The notes beneath the pieces are model-generated. The model was given only the letters and a program-made list of their open reading frames with translations. It searched no databases and was not told the origin of the DNA. DNA of 59,889 bases from JBLRWS01 sp047921075. GTDB lineage: Bacteria > Bacteroidota > Rhodothermia > Balneolales > Balneolaceae. Below, piece after piece: positions 1 to 8,363 of this stretch. Location: the NCBI GenBank assembly GCA_047921075.1, contig JBLRWS010000007.1, forward strand, positions 1-59,889, written 5' to 3'. Positions within the stretch are counted from its first letter, which is position 1. Every line of letters starts with the position of its first letter. A program made the translations under genes and the position numbers.

Positions 1-535
1 TGGAATTAAAGGTAAGGCTCTGCGTGCTGAAATCGACACCCTTTAAATTACCGATCGCCTGATAAAACGACGGAGCGGCGGTTTGCTGAATATCAATAAT
101 ATCCATTGTCTCAATACTAACAGGCGCTTCCAGCAAGGTTTCCTCAATTCGGGAGGCCGACACCACCACGTCAGACCCCGAAATGGTCTGTTCGGAAATT
201 TCGATGCGCAACCCTTCCACATTGCTTTCAGTGATTTGAATCTCTCTGGAGTTGAAGCCAACCATTGAGATCACAAGGGTAAATGGCGGGGGCTGATTTA
301 CACGAAGGGTGAAATTTCCCCGGCTATCGGTAGCTGTACCCACCACACGGCCCTGCACAGTAACATTTACGCCGGCAAGGGTACTCCCGTCCCGCGAGTC
401 AACGACGGTTCCGCTGATGGTGGTCTGATTAGATTGCTGGGCTGCATCAGCCAGGGATGGCATCGCAAACCATACAAACAACAGAACGAGCAGTGGAGAT
501 ATATGTTGAATTCTTTTCTGTAGATAATGTCCCAT
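1..535 (-). CDS. TonB-dependent receptor, N-terminal part (cut by window edge)
   Basis: Reading the minus strand from the ATG at 533-535 gives an open frame of 178 codons that runs off the left edge, so the beta-barrel is not in the window. Residues 1-32 are a signal peptide (basic start, then a Leu/Val-rich core). Residues about 38-115 form a carboxypeptidase-regulatory-like beta-sandwich (ISGTVVDSRDGSTLAGVNV, then IVISMVGF-type strands). The DVVVSASRIEETLLEAPVSI segment begins the plug. Receptors of this type sit in the outer membrane and import siderophores, vitamins or glycans using TonB energy; the substrate cannot be told from this part. The gene faces away from the SIMPL gene across a 231-base divergent region. 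Confidence 0.85.
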   Translation of the reverse strand, partial: MGHYLQKRIQHISPLLVLLFVWFAMPSLADAAQQSNQTTISGTVVDSRDGSTLAGVNVTVQGRVVGTATDSRGNFTLRVNQPPPFTLVISMVGFNSREIQITESNVEGLRIEISEQTISGSDVVVSASRIEETLLEAPVSIETMDIIDIQQTAAPSFYQAIGNLKGVDFSTQSLTFNS

Positions 536-766
536 ATAATCTGGATTAGTGATTATTCAATAGTTGCACTCACGCGAAGCTGAGCCATTTTAGATAGCTG
601 TCATGCTAGCTAAAGTAAATGCGCTGAATGATTATATGCAAGCGCTTCCACAATAATTTGATAATACCCATCTTATAAGCGATCAATTTTCGTCCTTTTA
701 TAGGCGGAAACCTTGTATTCTAAAGGACGTACAAACCATCCAATCGTACACTAAAACGCAGCCAAC
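536..766. other. Divergent intergenic region, TonB receptor / SIMPL gene
   Basis: This AT-rich 231-base gap separates two divergent genes, so it should hold promoters for both. I found no TAnnTTTG -7 match and no clear hairpin. It shows no open frame with protein-like content. Confidence 0.5.
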
Positions 767-1459
767 ATGATCCTACGCACACGTTTAATCACATCCTTAT
801 TATTGGTTTTCACCTTTTTCGCCACAGATTATTTACATGCGCAGGAGCCCTCTACCATCTCCATATCAGCCACGGCAGAAGTGCTGGTTCCGGTAGATGA
901 GCACGTTATGCGCATCAACATTACTGAGCGCGAGCAAACGGCGCCCGGTGCGTTCCGCCTTCACAAAGAACGGGAAGCATTTCTTACCTCCCTGTTAATT
1001 CAGCTCGATATATCAGAAAAGAATATTCAATATCAGCCGGTGCAGATCCGCCCGGTTACCCAGCGTAATGATCCGACGTATATTGTTACCTCACAGCAGG
1101 TTACGGTAAAGCTATCGTCGATGGAGATGATGGAACAGATACAGATTGATTTGGTTGAGAATGGATTTACCAATTTCTCGGGACATTTCGGATCTACAAA
1201 GACAGATGAGGCTGGCGAACAGGCTCTGCGAAATGCTATGAAACAAGCCCGTGCAGAGGCTGATATCATTGCGGAAGAGGTTGGCGCAAAAGTGAGCGGC
1301 GTCCAAGGTGTACATTACGGTTCCCCGACCGTTCGGCCTGCATCACTCAGCCTTCGCGGTGCGAGTCAGCTGCAATCTTCAGATTCTGTATCGCTCTCTG
1401 AGTTTGCCCAGCAAATTCCGGTCCAGCGCACGGTACAGGTGGTTTTTTATATTCAGTGA
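767..1459 (+). CDS. SIMPL domain (DUF541) exported protein
   Basis: The 230-aa product starts with a signal peptide (residues 1-26, cleavage likely after LHAQ). The rest matches the SIMPL/DUF541 fold: an opening strand ISISATAEVLVPVDEHVMRI, a central KNIQYQPVQIRPV segment, a helix EQALRNAMKQARAEADIIAE, and a final VQRTVQVVFYIQ strand. SIMPL proteins are periplasmic or surface proteins of poorly defined role, linked in some bacteria to oxidative stress tolerance. The gene stands alone and converges with the lipase gene 20 bases downstream. Family call is good; biological role is unknown. Confidence 0.8.
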   Translation: MILRTRLITSLLLVFTFFATDYLHAQEPSTISISATAEVLVPVDEHVMRINITEREQTAPGAFRLHKEREAFLTSLLIQLDISEKNIQYQPVQIRPVTQRNDPTYIVTSQQVTVKLSSMEMMEQIQIDLVENGFTNFSGHFGSTKTDEAGEQALRNAMKQARAEADIIAEEVGAKVSGVQGVHYGSPTVRPASLSLRGASQLQSSDSVSLSEFAQQIPVQRTVQVVFYIQ

Positions 1460-1478
1460 GAAGCCGGCAAGGGGTACG

Positions 1479-2111
1479 TTACAGTAGTGGCTGCAAAAAG
1501 TCCCAAAAGTGATCTGCGATGATTTCGTGTCCTTCTGCGGTCGGGTGGATGCCGTCGGGCAGGTTTAATTCGGGATCACCGGCCACCCCTTCCAGAATAA
1601 ACGGAAACAGGGGAATGCCATTTTCCTCGGCCAGCTCTGGATACATGTTACGAAAGCGGTCGGTATAAGCAGAACCCATATTGGGCGGCGCTTCGATTCC
1701 GGCGAGTATAATCTGAATATCCGCATTGTGGTTGCGCACCTTGTCGATGATGCCCTGCAGGTTCTCTTTGGTTAGTTCAGGATCGATCCCTCGAAGGCCA
1801 TCATTGCCCCCCAGTGCAAGCACAAAGATCTCTACGTCCTGCCGCAGAATCCAGTCAACCCGGCGCACTCCACCCGCGGTCGTCTCTCCACTCAGGCCGG
1901 CATTGGTAATTCTGTAGTTGTATCCATGCTCGTTTAGTTTTTCTCCGATACGAGCCGGATACGCCTGCTCCTCACTTAGCCCATACCCTGCGGTGATGCT
2001 GTCACCAAAGAAAAGAATGTTTTGCGTACGCTCTTGCGCCTGCAGGCCGGTGCCAATGAGGAACAGAAGAAGAAAGTATGCAACCTTCTGGTAGTGTTTA
2101 CGTTGTGTCAT
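1479..2111 (-). CDS. tesA: SGNH/GDSL arylesterase or lysophospholipase, TesA-like
   Basis: A 210-aa secreted SGNH hydrolase that cleaves ester or thioester bonds of lipids. Counting from the chosen start, the blocks are GDS (catalytic Ser38), NAGLSG (Gly72), GGND (Asn103) and DGIHP (Asp186, His189); all four are intact. The start at 2111 is preferred to one 20 codons upstream because it puts the basic MTQRKHYQK and the hydrophobic core at the very N-terminus as a signal peptide ending near LQAQ. The gene diverges from ybbA-ybbP, the same arrangement as tesA/ybbA/ybbP in enterobacteria, which supports the TesA assignment. Confidence 0.85.
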   Translation of the reverse strand: MTQRKHYQKVAYFLLLFLIGTGLQAQERTQNILFFGDSITAGYGLSEEQAYPARIGEKLNEHGYNYRITNAGLSGETTAGGVRRVDWILRQDVEIFVLALGGNDGLRGIDPELTKENLQGIIDKVRNHNADIQIILAGIEAPPNMGSAYTDRFRNMYPELAEENGIPLFPFILEGVAGDPELNLPDGIHPTAEGHEIIADHFWDFLQPLL

Positions 2112-2185
2112 ATATTTAACCGTCTGATCGGAATGGTTTGTAGAACAGATGATGTTATGCGAATGTTCCAACCCAATATAATTCC

Positions 2186-2926
2186 ATGAATGAATCCATT
2201 TTACAAGCAGAGAAGATCTCTAAAACGTTCACAACCGGCGATAAAACCCTTCGGGTACTGAAAGAGATCTCATTTTCAATCCATCGGGGAACCACTTGTG
2301 CCATTGTAGGGCCGTCAGGTAGCGGTAAAACTACGCTGCTCGGCATTTGTGCCGGGCTCGACACACCCACCGACGGTTCCGTTTATCTGAACGGGCAAGA
2401 TATCTCCTCCCTGCCTGAATCGAAACTGGCTACCATTCGAAACGAACAAATTGGGTTTGTGTTTCAATCTTTTCAGCTCATTTCTACACTCACCGCGCTT
2501 GAAAACGTGATGGTTCCGGTAGAGCTTCGCGGTGTGCCTTACCGAGAGGTTGAAAAACGAGCATTAGAGCTGTTGAAGGAGGTAGGGCTGGAAGATCGAG
2601 TACATCATTATCCTGCACAACTTTCAGGCGGAGAGCAGCAGCGCGTAGGGCTGGCTCGTGCCTACATGCACCAACCGGATATCCTGTTCGCCGATGAGCC
2701 CACCGGTAATCTGGATGGCGAAACGGGCAATCATATCGAATCGCTGCTCTTTGATCTGAATCGTGTTCAGGGAACAACGCTTGTTATCGTTACACACGAT
2801 CGTGAGCTGGCCATGAAATGCAGCCGGGTCATCGAATTGAAAAATGGCGAAATCTATGCCGATTATTCTCCCGCTGAAAATGAAGCCGCAGAAAAGCCGG
2901 CCATCAACGCGGAGCTCATACGATGA
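2186..2926 (+). CDS. ybbA: ABC transporter ATPase, YbbA/LolD type
   Basis: A 246-aa ATP-binding subunit of the MacB/LolD class. Visible motifs are Walker A GPSGSGKT (residues 42-49), Q-loop Q94, signature LSGGEQQ (146-152), Walker B ILFADEP (166-172) and H-loop His204. It ends in an Ala/Glu-rich tail. Its stop overlaps the start of the permease gene (ATGA), so the two are translationally coupled and very likely form one inner-membrane complex. In this family the ATPase drives extraction of lipoproteins or lipophilic compounds rather than classical uptake; the tesA neighbour hints at lipid-related work (inference). Confidence 0.9.
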   Translation: MNESILQAEKISKTFTTGDKTLRVLKEISFSIHRGTTCAIVGPSGSGKTTLLGICAGLDTPTDGSVYLNGQDISSLPESKLATIRNEQIGFVFQSFQLISTLTALENVMVPVELRGVPYREVEKRALELLKEVGLEDRVHHYPAQLSGGEQQRVGLARAYMHQPDILFADEPTGNLDGETGNHIESLLFDLNRVQGTTLVIVTHDRELAMKCSRVIELKNGEIYADYSPAENEAAEKPAINAELIR

Positions 2927-5484
2927 GGCTGATTCGAGAGTTTTTCTCCCCCTTTGCCTGGCGGATGGCCCTCCGCGATGCAAGACCGCAATGGAAAAGC
3001 CTGCTGCTGTACACCTCCTCAGTAATTGCCGGAGTTGCGGCATTGGTGGCCATACTCTCGTTTCGTAATGATGTATTTATGACGATTGATGAGCAGTCGC
3101 GTGAGCTGCTGGGAGCCGATATTGAATTTCGAGCCACACAACCCTTCGCCGACCCTGTGCTCGCTTTTTTGGATTCACTTCAAGCCGAGCGGAGCACGAC
3201 CATCGAGTTCAACTCCATGGTGCAGTTCTCTTCTACCGGCGATACCCGCCTCTCGCAGGTGCGTGCTCTGGACGGAAATTTTCCTTATTACGGCACCATT
3301 GGCACGATTCCTGAAGATGCGGCCTCAACATTTCAGGATGAGCATTTTGCGCTGGTTGAACAGTCTACCATGCGGCAGTTCAATCAGTCGGTAGGCGATT
3401 CCATCCGCATTGGAGAAACCACATTGGTAATTGGCGGCGAGCTGCTAAGCGTACCCGGCGAATCAGCCGCCTTTTCGCTAATTGGCCCACGAGTATATGT
3501 ACCGCAATCGGTTGTGGAAGGAACCGCCCTGTTGCAGCGCGGAAGCCGCGTGGAGTATAAAGAGTATCTGCTGCTGGAAGAACCCGGACGCGCCGGTACC
3601 ATTGTGCGTGAGTTCCGTCCGCTTGGCCGCGAGCATAGTGTACGCACGGAAACCGTAGAGTCCCGAAAACAGACGTTTGACGCCATCGTAAGCAACCTGA
3701 GCCGTTTTCTGGGGCTCATCGCTTTTATTGCACTGTTGCTGGGCGGATTGGGGGTTGGCAGTGCGGTGTACGTCTACATCAAGCGAAAAACAGCTTCTAT
3801 AGCGGCTCTTCGCTGCCTCGGTATGAGCACGGAGCAGGTACTCGCCATTTTTTCCATTCAAATTGCATTAGTCGGCCTTGCAGGGGCCGTTGCCGGAACC
3901 TCACTGGGTGTGTTTATTCAGCTCTATCTTCCAACGCTATTTGCCGATTTTCTACCCTTCGAAATTGTTCAGGGGCTATCCCTGCAGGCGGTTTTTCTCG
4001 GCCTGTTCATCGGCCTGTTTATCAGTATCGGCTTTTCGCTGCTGCCGCTGCTTGCCGTGAGCGGCATTTCGCCCATGCGGACGCTTCGATCGGGTGATAG
4101 CTCTCCCCTGCAGCATCTCTCTACCCGCGCAAAAGCCGGGGCTGTCATCGCCTCTGCCACCATACTCATCGCCATGGTGGCGCTGGTTACCGAAGGTATT
4201 ACCACGGCACTGCTCTTTGCCGCCGGCGTGCTTTTCTCTGTCGGAATTTTGTGGGGCACAGCCAAGCTTCTTATTCGTTCTCTGCGCACACTTCGGTTAA
4301 AATCATCTCCTTACATCTGGCGGCAGGGCATCGCCAACCTCTTTCGTCCTAACAACCAAACGCCGATTTTGGTCACCACCCTTGGCATGGGCATGTTGCT
4401 TATCGGTACACTATACCTATCGCAAGAGATGCTTTTGAACCGGATCGATCTACAATCGGAGCAAGAGCTGCCCAGTGTGGTTTTTTATGATGTGCAGTCC
4501 GATCAAAACGAGGGAGTGAACCGCCTGATTGAAGATAACGGCGGAACCATCATGCAAAATGTGCCTATTGTATCGATGCGTCTCTCACAGTGGAATGGCC
4601 GCTCCGTAGCCGATGTACGAGCCGATACTGCCCGAACCATCAGCCGATGGGCGTTAACACGAGAATACCGCGTAACCTATCGCGAAGAGCTGGTCTCATC
4701 CGAAACCATTCTTGAGGGGGAATGGATTGGAACCAGCGACGGCATTGGATCCGTTGTGCCGATCTCCATTGCAACGCAAATACGGGATGATCTGCAGGTT
4801 GGCGTGGGCGACTCTCTCACCTTCAACGTTCAGGGTGTTCCTGTAGAGACTGTGGTGGCCAGCATCCGGGAGGTCGATTTCCAGCGGCCTGAACCGAACT
4901 TCTTTGTGCTTTTTCCGAGCGGTGTGTTGGAAGAGGCTCCTCAGTTTTTTGCCACCATTGTACGTACCTCGGGAGATGATACCGCAATGGCGATACAACG
5001 AGAGGTCGTCTCCAACTATCCAACCGTCTCTGCCATCGACATCAGCATTGCACTGCAAAGCGTTCAGGAGTTTATGGATAAAATTTCGCTGGCTATTCAA
5101 TTTATGGCTCTGTTCAGCATATTTACGGGCTTCATAGTGCTCATTAGTTCCATGGCCATTTCCCGAAAGCAACGTACCCGCGAGTCGGTGTTGCTGCGCA
5201 CACTCGGTGCCGTAAAACGCCAGGTTGCCAATGTTTTTACCATCGAGTATGCGCTGCTCGGCGTGTTGGCATCCCTGACCGGAATTCTGCTGGCTCTGAT
5301 TATGAGCTGGATACTCGCCTACACCTACTTCGATCTTGTTTTTGTGCCGGACACCCCTGCCCTGCTGTTTTTTGCACTGGGCATTATCGTTCTTACCGTG
5401 GCGATTGGCTGGAGCGGCAGCCGGCATATATTTAAGCGAACACCCAACGAAATTCTGCGCTCAGAGGAGATTTCTTCGGCATGA
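2923..5484 (+). CDS. ybbP: ABC transporter permease, FtsX family, YbbP-like
   Basis: An 853-aa inner-membrane permease, the usual size for YbbP. One transmembrane helix lies near residues 27-48, followed by a periplasmic domain. Then come two FtsX/MacB-like membrane blocks: one from about residue 262 (LGLIAFIALLLGGLGVGSA), with further helices to about 470, and one near the C-terminus (LFSIFTGFIVLISSMAIS onward). Each block carries the helix-loop typical of the family (KTASIAALRCLGMS and RESVLLRTLGAVKRQV). It is coupled to ybbA by a four-base overlap and to the next small gene by an overlapping ATGA. Confidence 0.88.
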   Translation: MRLIREFFSPFAWRMALRDARPQWKSLLLYTSSVIAGVAALVAILSFRNDVFMTIDEQSRELLGADIEFRATQPFADPVLAFLDSLQAERSTTIEFNSMVQFSSTGDTRLSQVRALDGNFPYYGTIGTIPEDAASTFQDEHFALVEQSTMRQFNQSVGDSIRIGETTLVIGGELLSVPGESAAFSLIGPRVYVPQSVVEGTALLQRGSRVEYKEYLLLEEPGRAGTIVREFRPLGREHSVRTETVESRKQTFDAIVSNLSRFLGLIAFIALLLGGLGVGSAVYVYIKRKTASIAALRCLGMSTEQVLAIFSIQIALVGLAGAVAGTSLGVFIQLYLPTLFADFLPFEIVQGLSLQAVFLGLFIGLFISIGFSLLPLLAVSGISPMRTLRSGDSSPLQHLSTRAKAGAVIASATILIAMVALVTEGITTALLFAAGVLFSVGILWGTAKLLIRSLRTLRLKSSPYIWRQGIANLFRPNNQTPILVTTLGMGMLLIGTLYLSQEMLLNRIDLQSEQELPSVVFYDVQSDQNEGVNRLIEDNGGTIMQNVPIVSMRLSQWNGRSVADVRADTARTISRWALTREYRVTYREELVSSETILEGEWIGTSDGIGSVVPISIATQIRDDLQVGVGDSLTFNVQGVPVETVVASIREVDFQRPEPNFFVLFPSGVLEEAPQFFATIVRTSGDDTAMAIQREVVSNYPTVSAIDISIALQSVQEFMDKISLAIQFMALFSIFTGFIVLISSMAISRKQRTRESVLLRTLGAVKRQVANVFTIEYALLGVLASLTGILLALIMSWILAYTYFDLVFVPDTPALLFFALGIIVLTVAIGWSGSRHIFKRTPNEILRSEEISSA

Positions 5485-5648
5485 CCATGAAACAAACGGT
5501 TTGGCTGATAACCTGGATCATCACGCTGGTTTGCTTGCTGATGGCATTTCTGATTTACCAATACACCGGTACACTCTTTCTGGTCATATTTATCGCCCCG
5601 CCCCTCATTCACTACATCCTCTCCAAGCGAATGGACAGAAATCGTTAG
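5481..5648 (+). CDS. 55-aa membrane protein at the end of the ybbAP operon
   Basis: A short frame starts at the ATG that overlaps the ybbP stop (ATGA) and encodes 55 residues. Two hydrophobic stretches are present, about residues 7-26 and 31-47, with a basic C-terminus SKRMDRNR, so it should be a two-helix inner-membrane protein with both ends in the cytoplasm. No family is recognised. The tight overlap is the main evidence that it is expressed; it might be an accessory subunit of the ABC complex (inference). Confidence 0.55.
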   Translation: MTMKQTVWLITWIITLVCLLMAFLIYQYTGTLFLVIFIAPPLIHYILSKRMDRNR

Positions 5649-5868
5649 CCTTTTCCCCCGAACGGTGATTGGAAATCTTCCTTATGTAAAATATTCTGTT
5701 TCTTGTCATATACGCCATTCATCTTCATATTAGATAAATAATTTTTGATTATTTATACTATAGTTGTTTTGCAGTACTTGGGGAATAAGTTAAAAACAGA
5801 GTTTTGCTATGGCTCTTTAGTCACCACGATGGATAAGTAAACTAACCGTAAACTCAACTTCTACTGCC

Positions 5869-6738
5869 ATGAACATTCTCGTACCCACCGACTTCTCCGA
5901 CCTCAGCATCAAAGCATTAACTGTTGCTTCAAGCTATGCCAGGCTTTTCGACGGCAAGGTCCATCTGCTGCACTCTCACGTAAGTTTTGCGGATTTGGAT
6001 GAAACCTACTCCATCGGTATGGGAGCCTCCTCGCTCAAAAATGTGGAGGAAGTTGAGAATGTCATCAAAGATAAGCTCCGGGAACTGGCAGCGGAACATG
6101 TTGATGAATCGGCCCGGGGCGATGTGCTGATAGCACAAGGCAATCCGGCCTATAGCATAACCGAGTTTGCGAAGGAAATGGATGTGATTGTAATGAGCAC
6201 GCACGGACGAACCGGCTTCCAGCGATTTCTGCTTGGTTCCGTAGCTGAAAAAGTGTTGCGTACAAGTACGGTTCCGGTTATCGTGGTGGAGGACGAATCG
6301 GATGTTGACGCCTTTGCCGAGATTGTGGTTACTACCGACTTTTCAGAAAATTCCACTCTGGCTTTTGATCATGCAAAAAAGATTGCTCAAAAAACCGGCG
6401 GCAAGCTTCGGCTGGTACATGTACTCAGCTACGATCAAATCGATGAAAATCAGTCTCACAAATCGGTGCGGGACAGCCGCAAAAACACGCTTCAGGAGTT
6501 TGCCGACAAGTGGTTTGGGGATATGAAGGAGCAGGTTGAACCGGTCATGTTCTCAACCAGCAAATCTCCCCAGGAGGCGATTGTAAAACATCTGGAAAAC
6601 AGGCCGGCTAATCTGCTTGTGATTAGCACCGTTGGCCGCACCGGCCTCGATTATCTGATGATGGGTAGCACCACAGCCAGTGTGGCCCGCCACACAAAAA
6701 CGGCGGTGATGAGTATTCCTCCGAAGAGAAACGAATAA
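5869..6738 (+). CDS. Tandem universal stress protein (UspA family)
   Basis: A 289-aa cytoplasmic protein of two fused Usp domains, residues 1-142 and 150-284. Both keep the ATP-binding pattern: GRTGF followed by GS (113-124) and GRTGL followed by GS (256-267). Both begin with a typical ILVPTDFS or IVVTTDFS strand. Such proteins bind ATP and support survival under energy, oxidative or osmotic stress. The gene is monocistronic, preceded by a 220-base AT-rich leader, and converges with the porin gene 21 bases away. Confidence 0.9.
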   Translation: MNILVPTDFSDLSIKALTVASSYARLFDGKVHLLHSHVSFADLDETYSIGMGASSLKNVEEVENVIKDKLRELAAEHVDESARGDVLIAQGNPAYSITEFAKEMDVIVMSTHGRTGFQRFLLGSVAEKVLRTSTVPVIVVEDESDVDAFAEIVVTTDFSENSTLAFDHAKKIAQKTGGKLRLVHVLSYDQIDENQSHKSVRDSRKNTLQEFADKWFGDMKEQVEPVMFSTSKSPQEAIVKHLENRPANLLVISTVGRTGLDYLMMGSTTASVARHTKTAVMSIPPKRNE

Positions 6739-6759
6739 CCGCCTCAGACAACATTCAAA

Positions 6760-8313
6760 TCAGAACAGGGCAAACCGAATCGTTGTCATCAACCGGAACT
6801 GATCAATGGTTCGTGCAGCATCCACGGAATCGACCGTAAACGGCGGAATATTATCCGGTAAAGCGCTGTAATCAAACTCACCAAACGTGAATACCGCCGT
6901 GTTTTCATCCCACCAGGAGTAGGTGCCTCCCAGCTCAATAGATGTCCGCTGGCCTACCATAAACCCGGCTCCCAAAGACAGTGTATTCCGATCATCCAAG
7001 CCGTTTTTAAAACGGGAAGGTGTGTATTGATATCCAGCCCGAACCGTCGCGATGGGATTTACACGATAACTAACTCCGCCACGGAAATTCCAGGTGTCGT
7101 CAAAAATATCGGCAATCGCCTCATTTTCGGCCAACTCCTCCTCAAAAAACTGATCATCCCGAAAATTTACTTCCGTACTGGCATAGTTTACATATTCGGT
7201 AGCCACCGACAGAGAGAAGCCTCCAAAATCATCAATGGCCGCGCCAAGGCCAATTCGCTGCGGGTATCGAACGGAATAATCGAACCGGGTTCGTTCGCTA
7301 TCATTAAAACTGTCGCCATTGTCCATGGTAGTTCGGATTGTGGCGTCAAAATCTTCTTCTACGTTAATCCGTGTTGGAAAGGTGTAAGAGGCTCCAATAT
7401 TCAAATGATCCGTCAATCGAACAAGTGACCCAACACGAGCCCGAAAGCCGTAAAATTCGCTGCTTACACGATCGGTGAGCAAGATGCTATCAATATCAGT
7501 ATTGCCCGTACCGTCCCCGTTCGAGTCGATAAAGGCGGAATCATACAGATTCAGATCGTCACTTTCGAGAATGGTTCGGCCGAACGTAAAACGCCCGTTC
7601 AGAAAGCCAATACTCGCGCCTACCATTATATTTTTTTGAAATTCCGTTGCCAGAAAGGCCGACCACTCTCCGCCAAATCCGCTTTGCACTATTTCGCCCT
7701 GCTGTCGCATGCCGAGGAACGTGCCCGGCTGATCGAACCCGAGACGAAGAATCGATTCATCCCAGTCTTGAAACTCATCTCCAAAATCGGTTGCGAACGT
7801 ATTGAACGCGATATCGGCATAAGAATCAGAAATCTTGAAAAAGTCGGTGATCGAACTATTCTCATTGCGGGCGTTGAATGCAGCAGCCCGGTTAAAGTTG
7901 GTGTGCTGATTGTAGCCACCTCCAACCACAAGACTGCCACGTTCGGTTGGAAACCGATAGACCAGCCCGATGTTCGACAGGCGCGTATCGTTTTGAGATG
8001 TTGAGCGGCCAGTGCCCAAAAAAGAGGCATTTTCATCGACCGTATTAAACGAAAGGCCAAACTCACCAAAGCTGTCGTTGATCAGAGCAAGGCTGGCAGG
8101 ATTGTCCAGAAAAGCGGCGAATCCGGTACCGAGGGCAACACCCGGCATAATTCCTGTTATGGGATTTGCTATTTGCTGCTGGTCGCCAAACATCACGGCC
8201 TGGTTCGAAAATGTGAGCGCATTATTCACATTTTGCGCGTTGGCCGTGAAAACGTTCGCAATAAGAAGGCTCACCATGATACTGGTGAGCCTTAAAAAAG
8301 AAGATGCTTTCAT
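6760..8313 (-). CDS. FadL/OmpP1/TodX-type outer membrane protein
   Basis: A 517-aa predicted outer-membrane beta-barrel. It has a signal peptide (1-27, ending TANAQ), then an N-terminal hatch-like region with DNPASLALI, which is typical of the OmpP1/FadL/TodX family. Many amphipathic strands follow, and the chain ends in Phe (MTTIRFALF). Relatives import long-chain fatty acids or other hydrophobic compounds, and some members carry PorV-like roles in type IX secretion; the sequence alone does not decide. It lies 50 bases downstream of the repetitive lipoprotein gene on the same strand and may be cotranscribed with it. Confidence 0.75.
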   Translation of the reverse strand: MKASSFLRLTSIMVSLLIANVFTANAQNVNNALTFSNQAVMFGDQQQIANPITGIMPGVALGTGFAAFLDNPASLALINDSFGEFGLSFNTVDENASFLGTGRSTSQNDTRLSNIGLVYRFPTERGSLVVGGGYNQHTNFNRAAAFNARNENSSITDFFKISDSYADIAFNTFATDFGDEFQDWDESILRLGFDQPGTFLGMRQQGEIVQSGFGGEWSAFLATEFQKNIMVGASIGFLNGRFTFGRTILESDDLNLYDSAFIDSNGDGTGNTDIDSILLTDRVSSEFYGFRARVGSLVRLTDHLNIGASYTFPTRINVEEDFDATIRTTMDNGDSFNDSERTRFDYSVRYPQRIGLGAAIDDFGGFSLSVATEYVNYASTEVNFRDDQFFEEELAENEAIADIFDDTWNFRGGVSYRVNPIATVRAGYQYTPSRFKNGLDDRNTLSLGAGFMVGQRTSIELGGTYSWWDENTAVFTFGEFDYSALPDNIPPFTVDSVDAARTIDQFRLMTTIRFALF

Positions 8314-8363
8314 GATGATATCGTATCTCTGTTCAACTCAGTGGGCACAAACCGCCAATCCGG

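Noticed and set aside
4696..5427. 243-codon minus-strand open frame opposite ybbP
   Set aside because: Antisense to a conserved permease and lacking any recognisable motif.
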